Shown here: positions 1 to 5,683 of the stretch, one piece after another
How positions within the stretch are numbered: the first letter of the stretch is position 1
How the letters are laid out: every line of letters starts with the position of its first letter
Assembly (NCBI GenBank): GCA_900757025.1
Contig: CAAEMG010000021.1
Coordinates: 1-5,792, forward strand
DNA from: Clostridia bacterium
Lineage (GTDB): Bacteria; Bacillota; Clostridia; Lachnospirales; Anaerotignaceae
Reading direction: 5' to 3'
DNA length: 5,792 nucleotides
Program-made: the position numbers and the translations under genes
Notes under the pieces: generated by a model
What the model was told of the DNA's origin: nothing
What the model saw: only the letters and a program-made list of their open reading frames with translations
Databases searched by the model: none

Positions 1-1581
1 GCAGTTGGTTTTTCATGCTATATATGGAATATTAACATTATTAAGGATATTGCTGTGTGCATAAAAAAAGTATTGCCCGATTGCCGTATAATATGCGGTG
101 GTCCCGAAGTAAGCTATGAATGTGAAAGTTTTTTAAAAGAAAACGACTTTATAGATATGGTTATTTTCGGAGAAGGGGAAAAGCCGTTTTTAAGCCTTAT
201 GGAATATTTTAACGGCGAAAGAAAAATAGAAGATGTTTACAATTTGGCATACAGAAAAAACGGTGAAATTTTTATAAACCCTATTTGCAAGCCTGCCGAG
301 CTTGACGAAATTCCTTTTGTTTATGAGGATTTGACGGGTTTTGAAAATAAAATAATATATTACGAAACACAAAGAGGCTGTCCGTATAACTGTCAGTTCT
401 GCCTTTCTTCTGTGGAAAAAGGTGTGCATTTTCTTTCTGACGAAAGAGTTTTGAAGGATTTGCAGTTCTTTTTGGATAACAGAGTAAAGCAGGTTAAATT
501 TGTTGACAGAACATTTAACTGTAACCGAAATCATGCGGTTAAAATTTGGCAGTATCTTATGGAACATGATAACGGCTATACAAATTTTCATATGGAAATA
601 GAAGCCCATATTATGGACGACGGTCTTATAGAAATGCTCCAAAACGCCAGAGAAGGACTTTTTCAATTTGAAATAGGCATACAAAGCACAAATATAAATA
701 CTCTTGGCGCTGTAAAAAGAAATGTTAATTTTGAAGAGCTTAAAGAAGTTGTGCTTAAAATTAAAAAAGGCGGAAACATACACGTTCATCTTGACCTTAT
801 AGCCGGTTTGCCTTTTGAAGGCTATGAGTCTTTCAAAAAATCTTTTAATGATGTGTACTCTCTTTTTCCACAACAGCTTCAGCTTGGCTTTTTAAAGCTG
901 CTTAAAGGTTCGGGTTTAAGGCGTGATGCCGAAAAATACGGAATTGTTTTTAATCCAAAAGCTCCTTATGAGGTTTTGTACACAAAAGAACTTAATTACG
1001 AGGAAATGCTAAAATTAAAGGCTGTGGAAAACATTGCCGAGCTTTATTATAACAGTGGGAAAACCGTAAATACTGAAAAATTTGTTACTTCTCTTTTTGA
1101 AACGCCTTTTTATTTTTATGAAAGTTTTGCCGAGTTTTGGCAGAGAAAGGATTATCACAGGGTAAACCACAGCAAGGCACAGCTTTATGAAATTTTTTAT
1201 GAGTTCTGCCTTGAAAGAAAAGAATGTATTGGAAAAGAAAAACAGATTGCTAATCTTTTAAAATTCGATATGCTTCTTTCGGATAATCTTAAACAGCTTC
1301 CCAAATGGGCAGAAAATGAGCTTTCAGATGAGGAAAAAAGAAGAAGGAAAGCATTTTTTGCGGAAGAAAAAAACATTGACAAATATATTCCTTCTCTTAA
1401 AGAATATACTGCGGCACAGCTTTCCAGAATGTGCAGAATCGAAAAATTTGATTTTGATGTAACTGGATTTTCAAAAGGTGACAAATTGGAAAAAAATAGA
1501 AAAAATATACTTATAAACTATTACAGTAGAGATATTATTACAAATAATGCAGATGTGTTTGACATAACGGAGGACTTTTGA
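1..1581 (+). CDS. B12-binding-domain radical SAM protein, DUF4080 type (5' end cut off)
   Basis: The reading frame is open from base 1, and the codons before the GTG at 55 already encode family-like sequence (AVGFSCYIWNI), so this is the 3' 526 codons of a larger gene and GTG 55 is not the start. Counting from the window edge, a GGPEVS loop (about codons 32-38) and FGEGEKPF (about 56-63) mark the end of an N-terminal cobalamin-binding Rossmann-type domain. The radical SAM cluster motif CxxxCxxC (CPYNCQFC) is at codons 127-134 and would bind the 4Fe-4S cluster that cleaves S-adenosylmethionine. VKFVDRTFN and the EIGIQS strand continue the barrel. The last 150 or so codons match the DUF4080 C-terminal region in position and style. 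Family members are cytosolic and their substrates are mostly unknown; some B12 radical SAM enzymes are methyltransferases, but that cannot be assigned here. The stop TGA overlaps the nth start. Family call is firm, function unknown. Confidence 0.9.
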   Translation, partial: AVGFSCYIWNINIIKDIAVCIKKVLPDCRIICGGPEVSYECESFLKENDFIDMVIFGEGEKPFLSLMEYFNGERKIEDVYNLAYRKNGEIFINPICKPAELDEIPFVYEDLTGFENKIIYYETQRGCPYNCQFCLSSVEKGVHFLSDERVLKDLQFFLDNRVKQVKFVDRTFNCNRNHAVKIWQYLMEHDNGYTNFHMEIEAHIMDDGLIEMLQNAREGLFQFEIGIQSTNINTLGAVKRNVNFEELKEVVLKIKKGGNIHVHLDLIAGLPFEGYESFKKSFNDVYSLFPQQLQLGFLKLLKGSGLRRDAEKYGIVFNPKAPYEVLYTKELNYEEMLKLKAVENIAELYYNSGKTVNTEKFVTSLFETPFYFYESFAEFWQRKDYHRVNHSKAQLYEIFYEFCLERKECIGKEKQIANLLKFDMLLSDNLKQLPKWAENELSDEEKRRRKAFFAEEKNIDKYIPSLKEYTAAQLSRMCRIEKFDFDVTGFSKGDKLEKNRKNILINYYSRDIITNNADVFDITEDF

Positions 1582-2228
1582 TGGACACGGAAGAAAGAGT
1601 TGAGGGCGTAATGGCTCTTTTAGATGAGCATTACGGCCCTATAAAATGTTATCTTGTGCATGACAACCCTTGGCAGCTTCTTATAGCAACGATACTTAGC
1701 GCACAATGCACCGATGACAGGGTAAACATGGTTACAAAGGATTTGTTTAAAAAATATACTTCCATAAAGGCTTTTGCTGAGGCTGATTTGGCAGAGCTTG
1801 AACAGGATATAAGAAGTACGGGGTTTTTCCGCAATAAGGCTAAAAATATAATAGCCTGCTGTGGGAAACTTCTTTATGATTTTAACGGTGAAGTTCCAAG
1901 CGATATAGAAAGCCTTACGTCACTTGCCGGAGTTGGCAGAAAAACAGCCAATGTAATACGTGGAAATATTTTTGGCATAGAAAGCATAGTTGTGGATACA
2001 CACGTAAAGAGAATATCGAATATGCTTGGTTTTACAAACAGCGATGACCCCGTCAAGGTAGAGTTTGAGCTTATGAAAATACTTCCAAAAGAGCATTGGA
2101 TAAGATATAACACACAGGCTATAGCCCACGGAAGAAAGGTGTGCATAGCCCGCAGACCACAGTGCGGAAGTTGCTTTTTAAGCGGATACTGCAAGTATTT
2201 TGAGGAGAATATGAAGATTGGTGAATGA
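1581..2228 (+). CDS. nth: Endonuclease III (DNA glycosylase/AP lyase)
   Basis: Base-excision repair enzyme that removes oxidised pyrimidines and cleaves at abasic sites. The 215-residue protein is close to E. coli Nth (211). The helix-hairpin-helix LAGVGRKTANVI lies at about residues 115-126 with the catalytic lysine K121; the catalytic aspartate is D139 in VDTH. The C-terminal 4Fe-4S loop C-x6-C-x2-C-x5-C is intact (C188, C195, C198, C204). These positions are each one residue beyond the E. coli ones. I chose ATG 1581 because GGAGG at 1569-1573 lies 7 bases upstream; the TTG at 1578 would add one codon only. The ATG shares its A with the TGA stop of the upstream radical SAM gene (TGATG), which predicts translational coupling. 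No intrinsic terminator is evident directly after the stop. Confidence 0.97.
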   Translation: MDTEERVEGVMALLDEHYGPIKCYLVHDNPWQLLIATILSAQCTDDRVNMVTKDLFKKYTSIKAFAEADLAELEQDIRSTGFFRNKAKNIIACCGKLLYDFNGEVPSDIESLTSLAGVGRKTANVIRGNIFGIESIVVDTHVKRISNMLGFTNSDDPVKVEFELMKILPKEHWIRYNTQAIAHGRKVCIARRPQCGSCFLSGYCKYFEENMKIGE

Positions 2229-2331
2229 GAAATTAGGGTTTGGCGAATAGTTTAAAACCGTGAGATGCCGTTCTGCAACCTGCAAGCATTTAAAAAGTCT
2301 TGATATAAACTTTGACAAAAGACGTCATATA

Positions 2332-2530
2332 TTTGTTATCCTGAGCGAAGTGAAACGTGTCAGAATTTTGCTACGCAAAACCACCTTCGGTGACGGCAAT
2401 TCTTTGCTGTTCTCTATTGAAGGAACTCAAAAACCAAAAAGAAAATCCATAAATCTATCGTTTTTCATACATTCGGCAAAGGGACGAGATGTTTCGACTG
2501 CATGCTATCAACTATGCTCAATATGACAAA
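2332..2530. repeat. Structured intergenic repeat with imperfect terminal inverted repeats (MITE-like)
   Basis: The 20 bases at 2332-2351 match the reverse complement of 2511-2530 at 15 of 20 positions (outer end TTTGTyAT, shared core TGAGC), giving a 199-bp element with terminal inverted repeats. Inside are short hairpins: AGAATT 2362-2367 with AATTCT 2398-2403, TTTTGC 2367-2372 with GCAAAA around TAC (2376-2381), and CACC-TTC-GGTG (2382-2392). From memory, very similar text (CCTGAGCGAAGTGAA, CACCTTCGGTGACGGCAATT) recurs between genes in gut Clostridia genomes, often mis-called as small hypothetical proteins with the string VILSEVKR; that is recollection, not a search. No transposase is encoded, so it would be non-autonomous. 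A target-site duplication is not clear (only ATA on both flanks). The boundaries may extend further. Confidence 0.6.
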
Positions 2531-2594
2531 ATATTAAGGGATTTTTTAAAGAGGACTGTCCGTCAAATCAAAATTTCAAAACGTCATTTTTATA

Positions 2595-2625
2595 TTGACT
2601 TGGAGTTGGCTATAAGGTGTATCCT
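2595..2625 (+). promoter_or_regulatory. Promoter with MerR-type operator for the DUF362 gene
   Basis: A -35 box TTGACT (2595-2600) and a -10-like TATCCT (2620-2625) are separated by 19 bases, longer than the usual 17. The spacer region carries a dyad CTTGGAG (2599-2605) TTGG CTATAAG (2610-2616), matching at 5 of 7 pairs. An over-long spacer containing a centred dyad is the hallmark of promoters activated by MerR-family regulators, which twist the DNA to realign the boxes; CTTGGAG-type half sites are familiar from this family. The regulator is not in the window. A perfect 7-bp inverted repeat (TATAAGG, 2611-2617, with CCTTATA, 2623-2629) overlaps the -10 and could be an alternative operator. 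Confidence 0.55.
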
Positions 2626-2659
2626 TATAAAAAAGAAACTTTGAAAGGCGGTATGTATT

Positions 2660-3526
2660 GTGAAGTCGAAAGTATATTTTTCATCAAAAATAACACCGGA
2701 AACAGTTATAGAGCTTTATAAGGCTGTAGGAAAAAAACTTGAAGTCAATGTTGCCGTTAAGCTTCATTCGGGAGAAGAAGGAAACCAGAATTTCTTAAAA
2801 CCGGAATTTTGGAAAGATATTATAGAATATGTTGGCGGAACAGCCGTTGAATGTAATACTGCATATGAAGGCAGCAGAAATACAACGGAAAAACATATGG
2901 AAACAATAGAAAAACACGGCTGGAACAAATATTTTAAATTTGACCTTATGGACGCAGAAGGTCCGGATTTAGAAATTGATATTCCGGAAGGAAAAAGAAT
3001 AAAGAAAAATTTTGTCGGAAAGAACATAAAAAATTATGATTCTCTTCTTGTGCTGTCACATTTTAAAGGACACCCTATGGGAGGTTTCGGCGGTGCTTTA
3101 AAACAGCTTTCAATAGGCATTGCTTCTTCATACGGAAAAGCATATATCCACGGAGCGGGAAAGCCGGAAGAAATATGGACGGCAGACCATGATTCATTCC
3201 TTGAATCTATGGCAGATGCGGCATATTCTGTTGTTAAATATTTTGGCGGAAAAGCCGTATATATAAATGTTATGAAAAATATGTCGGTAGACTGCGACTG
3301 CTGTGCAATAGCCGAAGACCCATGTATGGCGGATATAGGTATACTTGCTTCCGATGACCCTGTGGCAGTGGATAAAGCATGCCTTGACATTGTATATGCG
3401 TCAAAAGACAAAGGCAGAGAGCATCTTATAGAAAGAATAGAAACAAGAAACGGTACACACACTGTTGATGCGGCGGCTGATTTGGGAGTTGGCAGCAAAG
3501 AATATGAGCTTATAAATATGGATTGA
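2660..3526 (+). CDS. DUF362 domain-containing protein, short form without ferredoxin domain
   Basis: A 288-residue cytosolic protein with no signal peptide or membrane segment. It carries the motifs I associate with DUF362: KLHSGEEGNQNFL (34-46), HFKGHPMGGFGGALK (134-148), the cysteine cluster DCDCC (211-215) and DIGILASDDPVAVDKAC (225-241). Longer relatives of about 370 residues insert a 4Fe-4S ferredoxin-like domain before the segment that here begins EEIWTADHDSF (171-181); no CxxCxxC ferredoxin motif is present. The biochemical role of the family is not established. The GTG start at 2660 is supported by AAAGGCGG (2644-2651) 8 bases upstream; the ATG at 2653 is in another frame and soon stops. 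It appears to be a single-gene transcript from a MerR-like promoter, so a stress or small-molecule response is a reasonable inference only. Confidence 0.88.
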   Translation: MKSKVYFSSKITPETVIELYKAVGKKLEVNVAVKLHSGEEGNQNFLKPEFWKDIIEYVGGTAVECNTAYEGSRNTTEKHMETIEKHGWNKYFKFDLMDAEGPDLEIDIPEGKRIKKNFVGKNIKNYDSLLVLSHFKGHPMGGFGGALKQLSIGIASSYGKAYIHGAGKPEEIWTADHDSFLESMADAAYSVVKYFGGKAVYINVMKNMSVDCDCCAIAEDPCMADIGILASDDPVAVDKACLDIVYASKDKGREHLIERIETRNGTHTVDAAADLGVGSKEYELINMD

Positions 3527-3551
3527 CATAATACTAAAATATATTAACGTC

Positions 3552-3681
3552 TTTTTGTGCAGTTTGTCTGGTGTATATACAGCTTTTTGGCTTATTTTTA
3601 TTGTATTTTAAGCACAAAAACGGAATGGAAAAATTTATTTGTTAAAAAGTTATTTATATTGATAAAAATATAAAAATAAGC
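3552..3681. repeat. Two interleaved perfect inverted repeats in AT-rich DNA
   Basis: TTTTTGTGC (3552-3560) is the exact reverse complement of GCACAAAAA (3612-3620). GCTTATTTTTAT (3590-3601) is the exact reverse complement of ATAAAAATAAGC (3670-3681), a 12-bp match. The pairs cross, so in RNA they would either exclude each other or form a pseudoknot. A 10-bp palindrome TGTATATACA (3572-3581) lies inside. They may help end DUF362 transcription, but neither resembles a standard hairpin-plus-T-tract terminator, and AT-richness raises the chance rate. Confidence 0.35.
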
Positions 3682-3725
3682 TATGCTATCTATAATGAGT
3701 ATGCGAAATATTTTTAAAATTTTTA

Positions 3726-3755
3726 TATACAAGCACTGCAAAAATTTGATATAAT
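3726..3755 (+). promoter_or_regulatory. Probable sigma-A promoter for the structured leader and radical SAM gene
   Basis: A perfect TATAAT -10 box lies at 3750-3755, with a weak -35 candidate TATACA (3726-3731) at 18-base spacing and very AT-rich DNA upstream. The predicted start, about 6-8 bases after the -10, falls at 3761-3763, the first bases of the outermost helix of the leader structure; that coincidence supports the assignment. The leader to the ATG at 3962 would be about 200 nt. Confidence 0.55.
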
Positions 3756-3760
3756 AATCT

Positions 3761-3897
3761 AATGTGCAGCGGTTAAGCCATAGTTTAAAAATGCAGAAAA
3801 TGCTTTTGAATTTTTATGGGGGTCGGAATCTCTTTTCCGAATTCAGGGCATAAAAATGTTTTTAAACGGGCAGAAGCGTTTTTGAGTGCAGCACATT
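3761..3897 (+). ncRNA. Candidate structured RNA leader (riboswitch-like or small RNA), unknown class
   Basis: Four nested perfect helices can be read directly: P1 3761-3767 with 3891-3897 (7 bp), P2 3783-3791 with 3859-3867 (9 bp), P3 3810-3818 with 3849-3857 (9 bp) and P4 3823-3828 with 3835-3840 (6 bp, loop UCUCUU). P1 and P2 are separated by a large internal loop (15 and 23 nt) in which GCC 3777-3779 may pair with GGC 3869-3871. P2 and P3 are separated by an 18-nt one-sided bulge (3792-3809). A G-rich internal loop (GGGG 3819-3822 opposite 3841-3848) lies between P3 and P4. The structure starts at the predicted transcription start and ends about 65 nt before the start codon. I do not recognise a known riboswitch consensus (TPP, SAM, cobalamin, c-di-GMP, preQ1, lysine, glycine). 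P2 and P3 are A/T-rich, so some pairing could be chance. Confidence 0.45.
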
Positions 3898-3920
3898 TGA
3901 ATAGAATTATTTATTCAAAT
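3895..3920 (+). promoter_or_regulatory. AT-rich hairpin between leader RNA and ribosome binding site
   Basis: ATTTGAATA (3895-3903) pairs perfectly with TATTCAAAT (3912-3920) around an 8-base loop. It shares bases 3895-3897 with the 3' strand of leader helix P1, so the two full helices cannot form together. No T tract follows, so it is not an intrinsic terminator; it could be a switching element or simply an mRNA-stabilising hairpin 24 bases before GGAGAGG. Confidence 0.4.
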
Positions 3921-3961
3921 ATAATATATGAAACTTTAATATATGGAGAGGCGTTAATAAT

Positions 3962-4816
3962 ATGAAGTATGTAACAAGAAAAGGCGGGGCAACCGTTACA
4001 ATTTTGGTTCCATGGGACTGCGGAAATAATTGTCCTTTTTGCGTAAACAAAAAAGACTATTTGCACATGGAAAATTTCAGCTTAGATAAAATTCTTGAAA
4101 GTGTAAAAACAATGGACGAAATAACTCCTGAGTGCGATTTTGTTATAAGCGGCGGAGAACCTTTTTCCGATTTAAACGGCTTGGGAAAACTTATTGATGC
4201 TATACCAAGCACTCACAGAATTTTTATAAACACAACTATTCCTGTTTCAACAACAGAAGAATGTGAGGCTCTTTATAAATTTGTTTTGTCAAAGAAAGAC
4301 AAAATTACGGAAATAAATGTTTCAAGACATATTGTTCCTTATGTTATAGAGTGTGAGGACAGTGTTCTTAAACATCTTATTGATTTGGGAATACACATCA
4401 GAGTAAACTGTGTTCTTTTTGACGATTTTACAAAAGATGAAATTTTCCATTTCTTTGACAGAATGTCTAAGTATGTAAACAAAATTCAGCTTAGAGCAAA
4501 CTATACAAACTGTACTCCTGAAAATCTTTATGACCTTGAAGATGATAAGATTTTCTGTTTCCTCAGAGAAAACCTTGGAGATTATGAATCTCTTGGCGAA
4601 TATCGTATGAGATGCGGTTATGCTTTCAAATATAAAGACCTTAAAATTGAATACCACAAAACTCTTCCTTACAGCACAATAAAGGAAAACGGTGCGGATA
4701 TTCTTTATGATATTATCGTAAGACAGACAGGTCTTATTACATCGGACTGGAACGAATATGGTGTTCCTCTTGATGTTGAAGCATACAGAAATGTTGAATT
4801 TGAGGAATACAAATAA
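3962..4816 (+). CDS. Radical SAM enzyme of unknown substrate
   Basis: A 284-residue cytosolic protein. The cluster-binding motif CGNNCPFC (C20, C24, C27) and the SAM-binding SGGEP segment (63-67) identify a radical SAM enzyme. Further cysteines (C58, C150, C184, C199, C218) are scattered and do not form an obvious second ferredoxin-like cluster. The C-terminal part has a distinctive run, YHKTLPYS (236-243) followed by IIVRQTGLITSDWNEYG (251-267), which I cannot assign to a named subfamily; the style is loosely like MoaA or activase-type enzymes. ATG 3962 is preceded by GGAGAGG (3945-3951) at 10 bases. The gene sits behind a long structured leader and only 26 bases before a small membrane protein gene, so the two are probably one operon. 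No peptide substrate gene (RiPP precursor) was seen nearby. Confidence 0.88.
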   Translation: MKYVTRKGGATVTILVPWDCGNNCPFCVNKKDYLHMENFSLDKILESVKTMDEITPECDFVISGGEPFSDLNGLGKLIDAIPSTHRIFINTTIPVSTTEECEALYKFVLSKKDKITEINVSRHIVPYVIECEDSVLKHLIDLGIHIRVNCVLFDDFTKDEIFHFFDRMSKYVNKIQLRANYTNCTPENLYDLEDDKIFCFLRENLGDYESLGEYRMRCGYAFKYKDLKIEYHKTLPYSTIKENGADILYDIIVRQTGLITSDWNEYGVPLDVEAYRNVEFEEYK

Positions 4817-4842
4817 TTAAAAGTTTTGCGGGGGATGAGTAC

Positions 4843-5109
4843 ATGAGTGCATATACAATGGGTATGATTTTTGGTTCTTTGGTTTCCGGTGCCATTATAG
4901 GAGCAATACCGGCTATTTCGGGAGCAGTTAAAGGAAAACTTAATTTAGCACTTGGAGGCTTTTTTGCTTGTATTGTAGCATCTTTTATATTAGGTTTATT
5001 TTTATCAGTTCCGGTATGTGCAATTTTTATGTATTTGATTTTTAAAAAAGACAAAACAGAAGAAAAAAATAAAAATGAAGATGAATTTTTAACAGAAGAA
5101 AAAAAATAA
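4843..5109 (+). CDS. Small hydrophobic membrane protein, unknown function
   Basis: An 88-residue protein I do not recognise. Residues about 5-27 form a glycine- and alanine-rich hydrophobic segment, and about 34-67 a long hydrophobic stretch with a proline at 57 that may be one long or two short membrane spans. The tail from 68 on is very charged (lysine and glutamate rich) and probably cytosolic. There is no lipobox or signal-peptidase site. ATG 4843 has GGGGG (4830-4834) 8 bases upstream; the ATG at 4835 stops after three codons. It follows the radical SAM gene closely and ends just before a strong terminator, so it is the last gene of that unit. A functional link to the enzyme is inferred from operon structure only. 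Confidence 0.8.
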   Translation: MSAYTMGMIFGSLVSGAIIGAIPAISGAVKGKLNLALGGFFACIVASFILGLFLSVPVCAIFMYLIFKKDKTEEKNKNEDEFLTEEKK

Positions 5110-5124
5110 ATTTTCATTTTGGTG

Positions 5125-5167
5125 AATAAAACATTCATTATAAATTAATGGATGTTTTATTTTTTTT
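5125..5167 (+). terminator. Strong intrinsic terminator ending the radical SAM/membrane protein operon
   Basis: The arms 5125-5140 and 5146-5161 pair over 16 bp with one G-U wobble, around the loop TAAAT. The 3' end runs into eight consecutive T (5160-5167). There is no T tract on the opposite strand, so it works in the + direction only. It starts 15 bases after the stop of the small membrane protein gene. Confidence 0.9.
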
Positions 5168-5251
5168 GCTTTATTTCTATACAGCAACGGTAATAATATT
5201 TTTTCTTTGGGCAAAAATAAAAATAAATATTATAAAAAGGAGCTGTTGATA

Positions 5252-5572
5252 ATGGCAGAAATTATAGACGAAAGAAATTTTAATGAGAAAGTGCTTAAAA
5301 GCAAAGTGCCTGTTATTGTAGATTTTTATGCAAACTGGTGCGGACCATGCAACGAAATGATAACGGTTGTGGATGAATTTGAAAAAAAGCATAAAGATGT
5401 TTCGGTGTTTAAGGTTGATGTGGATAAAAATATTGAACTTGCCGAAAAATATAATGTTTTAAGTGTGCCGACATTTATGATATTTAAAAACGGAGAAAAT
5501 GTAGACAGTTTTACAGGCGGCATGGAGCAGAAAAGATTTGAGCAGACTGCCGAAAATATGCTTGATATTTAA
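5252..5572 (+). CDS. trxA: Thioredoxin
   Basis: A 106-residue thioredoxin-fold protein, standard length, cytosolic, that reduces protein disulfides with electrons normally supplied by thioredoxin reductase (not in this window). The active site WCGPC is at 29-33, the buried acid is D24 in VDFYANWC, the FKVDVD strand follows at 53-58, and the cis-proline is P73 in SVPT. ATG 5252 is chosen because AAGGAG (5237-5242) lies 9 bases upstream; the in-frame TTG at 5207 would add 15 lysine-rich residues foreign to the family and has no ribosome binding site. Odd points: the usual lysine after the second active-site cysteine is N34, and the helix proline equivalent to E. coli P40 is missing (T38), so it may be a specialised paralogue. 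It lies downstream of a terminator and thus needs its own promoter; only weak -10-like TAATAT (5194-5199) is visible. Confidence 0.93.
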   Translation: MAEIIDERNFNEKVLKSKVPVIVDFYANWCGPCNEMITVVDEFEKKHKDVSVFKVDVDKNIELAEKYNVLSVPTFMIFKNGENVDSFTGGMEQKRFEQTAENMLDI

Positions 5573-5608
5573 CTGACTTTTAAAGAACACTTCCTTTAAC
5601 GAAATATA

Positions 5609-5636
5609 TTGAAAACAAACCGATTTATGCTATAAT
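5609..5636 (+). promoter_or_regulatory. Sigma-A promoter of thrH
   Basis: TTGAAA (5609-5614), a 16-base spacer and a perfect TATAAT (5631-5636) preceded by TGC (5628-5630), an extended -10. The start would be near 5643, giving a leader of about 40 bases. It is the clearest housekeeping promoter in the window and separates thrH from the thioredoxin gene. Confidence 0.75.
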
Positions 5637-5683
5637 GTAGAAAAGTTTTTGAATATATTTATCTGTAAACGGAGGAGTTTGAT

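Larger units (their letters stand above)
2229..2659. other. 431-base intergenic region between nth and the DUF362 gene
   Basis: This gap contains no gene I can support. The first 100 bases (2229-2331) show nothing definite except a GACGTC palindrome at 2321-2326. Bases 2332-2530 are a structured repeat-like element, 2531-2594 are AT-rich without recognised signals, and 2595-2659 hold the promoter and ribosome binding site of the DUF362 gene. An open frame of 88 codons from GTG 2260 is judged spurious because it has no ribosome binding site and mostly translates the repeat. Confidence 0.75.
3527..3961. other. 435-base intergenic region before the second radical SAM gene
   Basis: No gene is supported here. 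From left to right it has AT-rich sequence with interleaved inverted repeats (3552-3681), a TATAAT at 3691-3696 without a matching -35, a better promoter at 3726-3755, a foldable leader (3761-3897), an AT-rich hairpin (3895-3920) and the GGAGAGG ribosome binding site (3945-3951) of the downstream gene. No clear intrinsic terminator follows the DUF362 gene. Confidence 0.7.

Noticed and set aside
190..873. 227-codon open frame on the minus strand
   Set aside because: Lies wholly antisense to the radical SAM gene, with no family motifs; a shadow of the AT-rich coding strand.
2260..2526. 88-codon open frame starting at GTG 2260
   Set aside because: No ribosome binding site, low-complexity and repeat-like translation (VILSEVKR), and it mostly lies across a repeat with terminal inverted repeats; probably not a gene.
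3691..3696. TATAAT as an additional promoter
   Set aside because: The nearest -35-like TTGATA (3659-3664) is 26 bases away, too far; the TATAAT at 3750 fits better.
3791..3853. 20-codon ATG frame inside the structured leader, a possible leader peptide
   Set aside because: No Shine-Dalgarno sequence upstream and no run of regulatory codons; the bases are better explained by helices P3 and P4.
3761..3897. 6S RNA as identity of the leader structure
   Set aside because: The rod-like fold is superficially similar, but at about 137 nt it is short for a 6S RNA, lacks a clear central open-promoter-like bubble, and lies directly upstream of a gene without a terminator of its own.
4737..5138. 133-codon minus-strand open frame
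   Set aside because: Antisense to the small membrane protein and the radical SAM 3' end, without recognisable motifs; the + strand genes have ribosome binding sites and a terminator.
5580..5599. Small hairpin TTAAAG/CTTTAA after the thioredoxin gene as a terminator
   Set aside because: Only 6 A/T-rich base pairs and no T tract.
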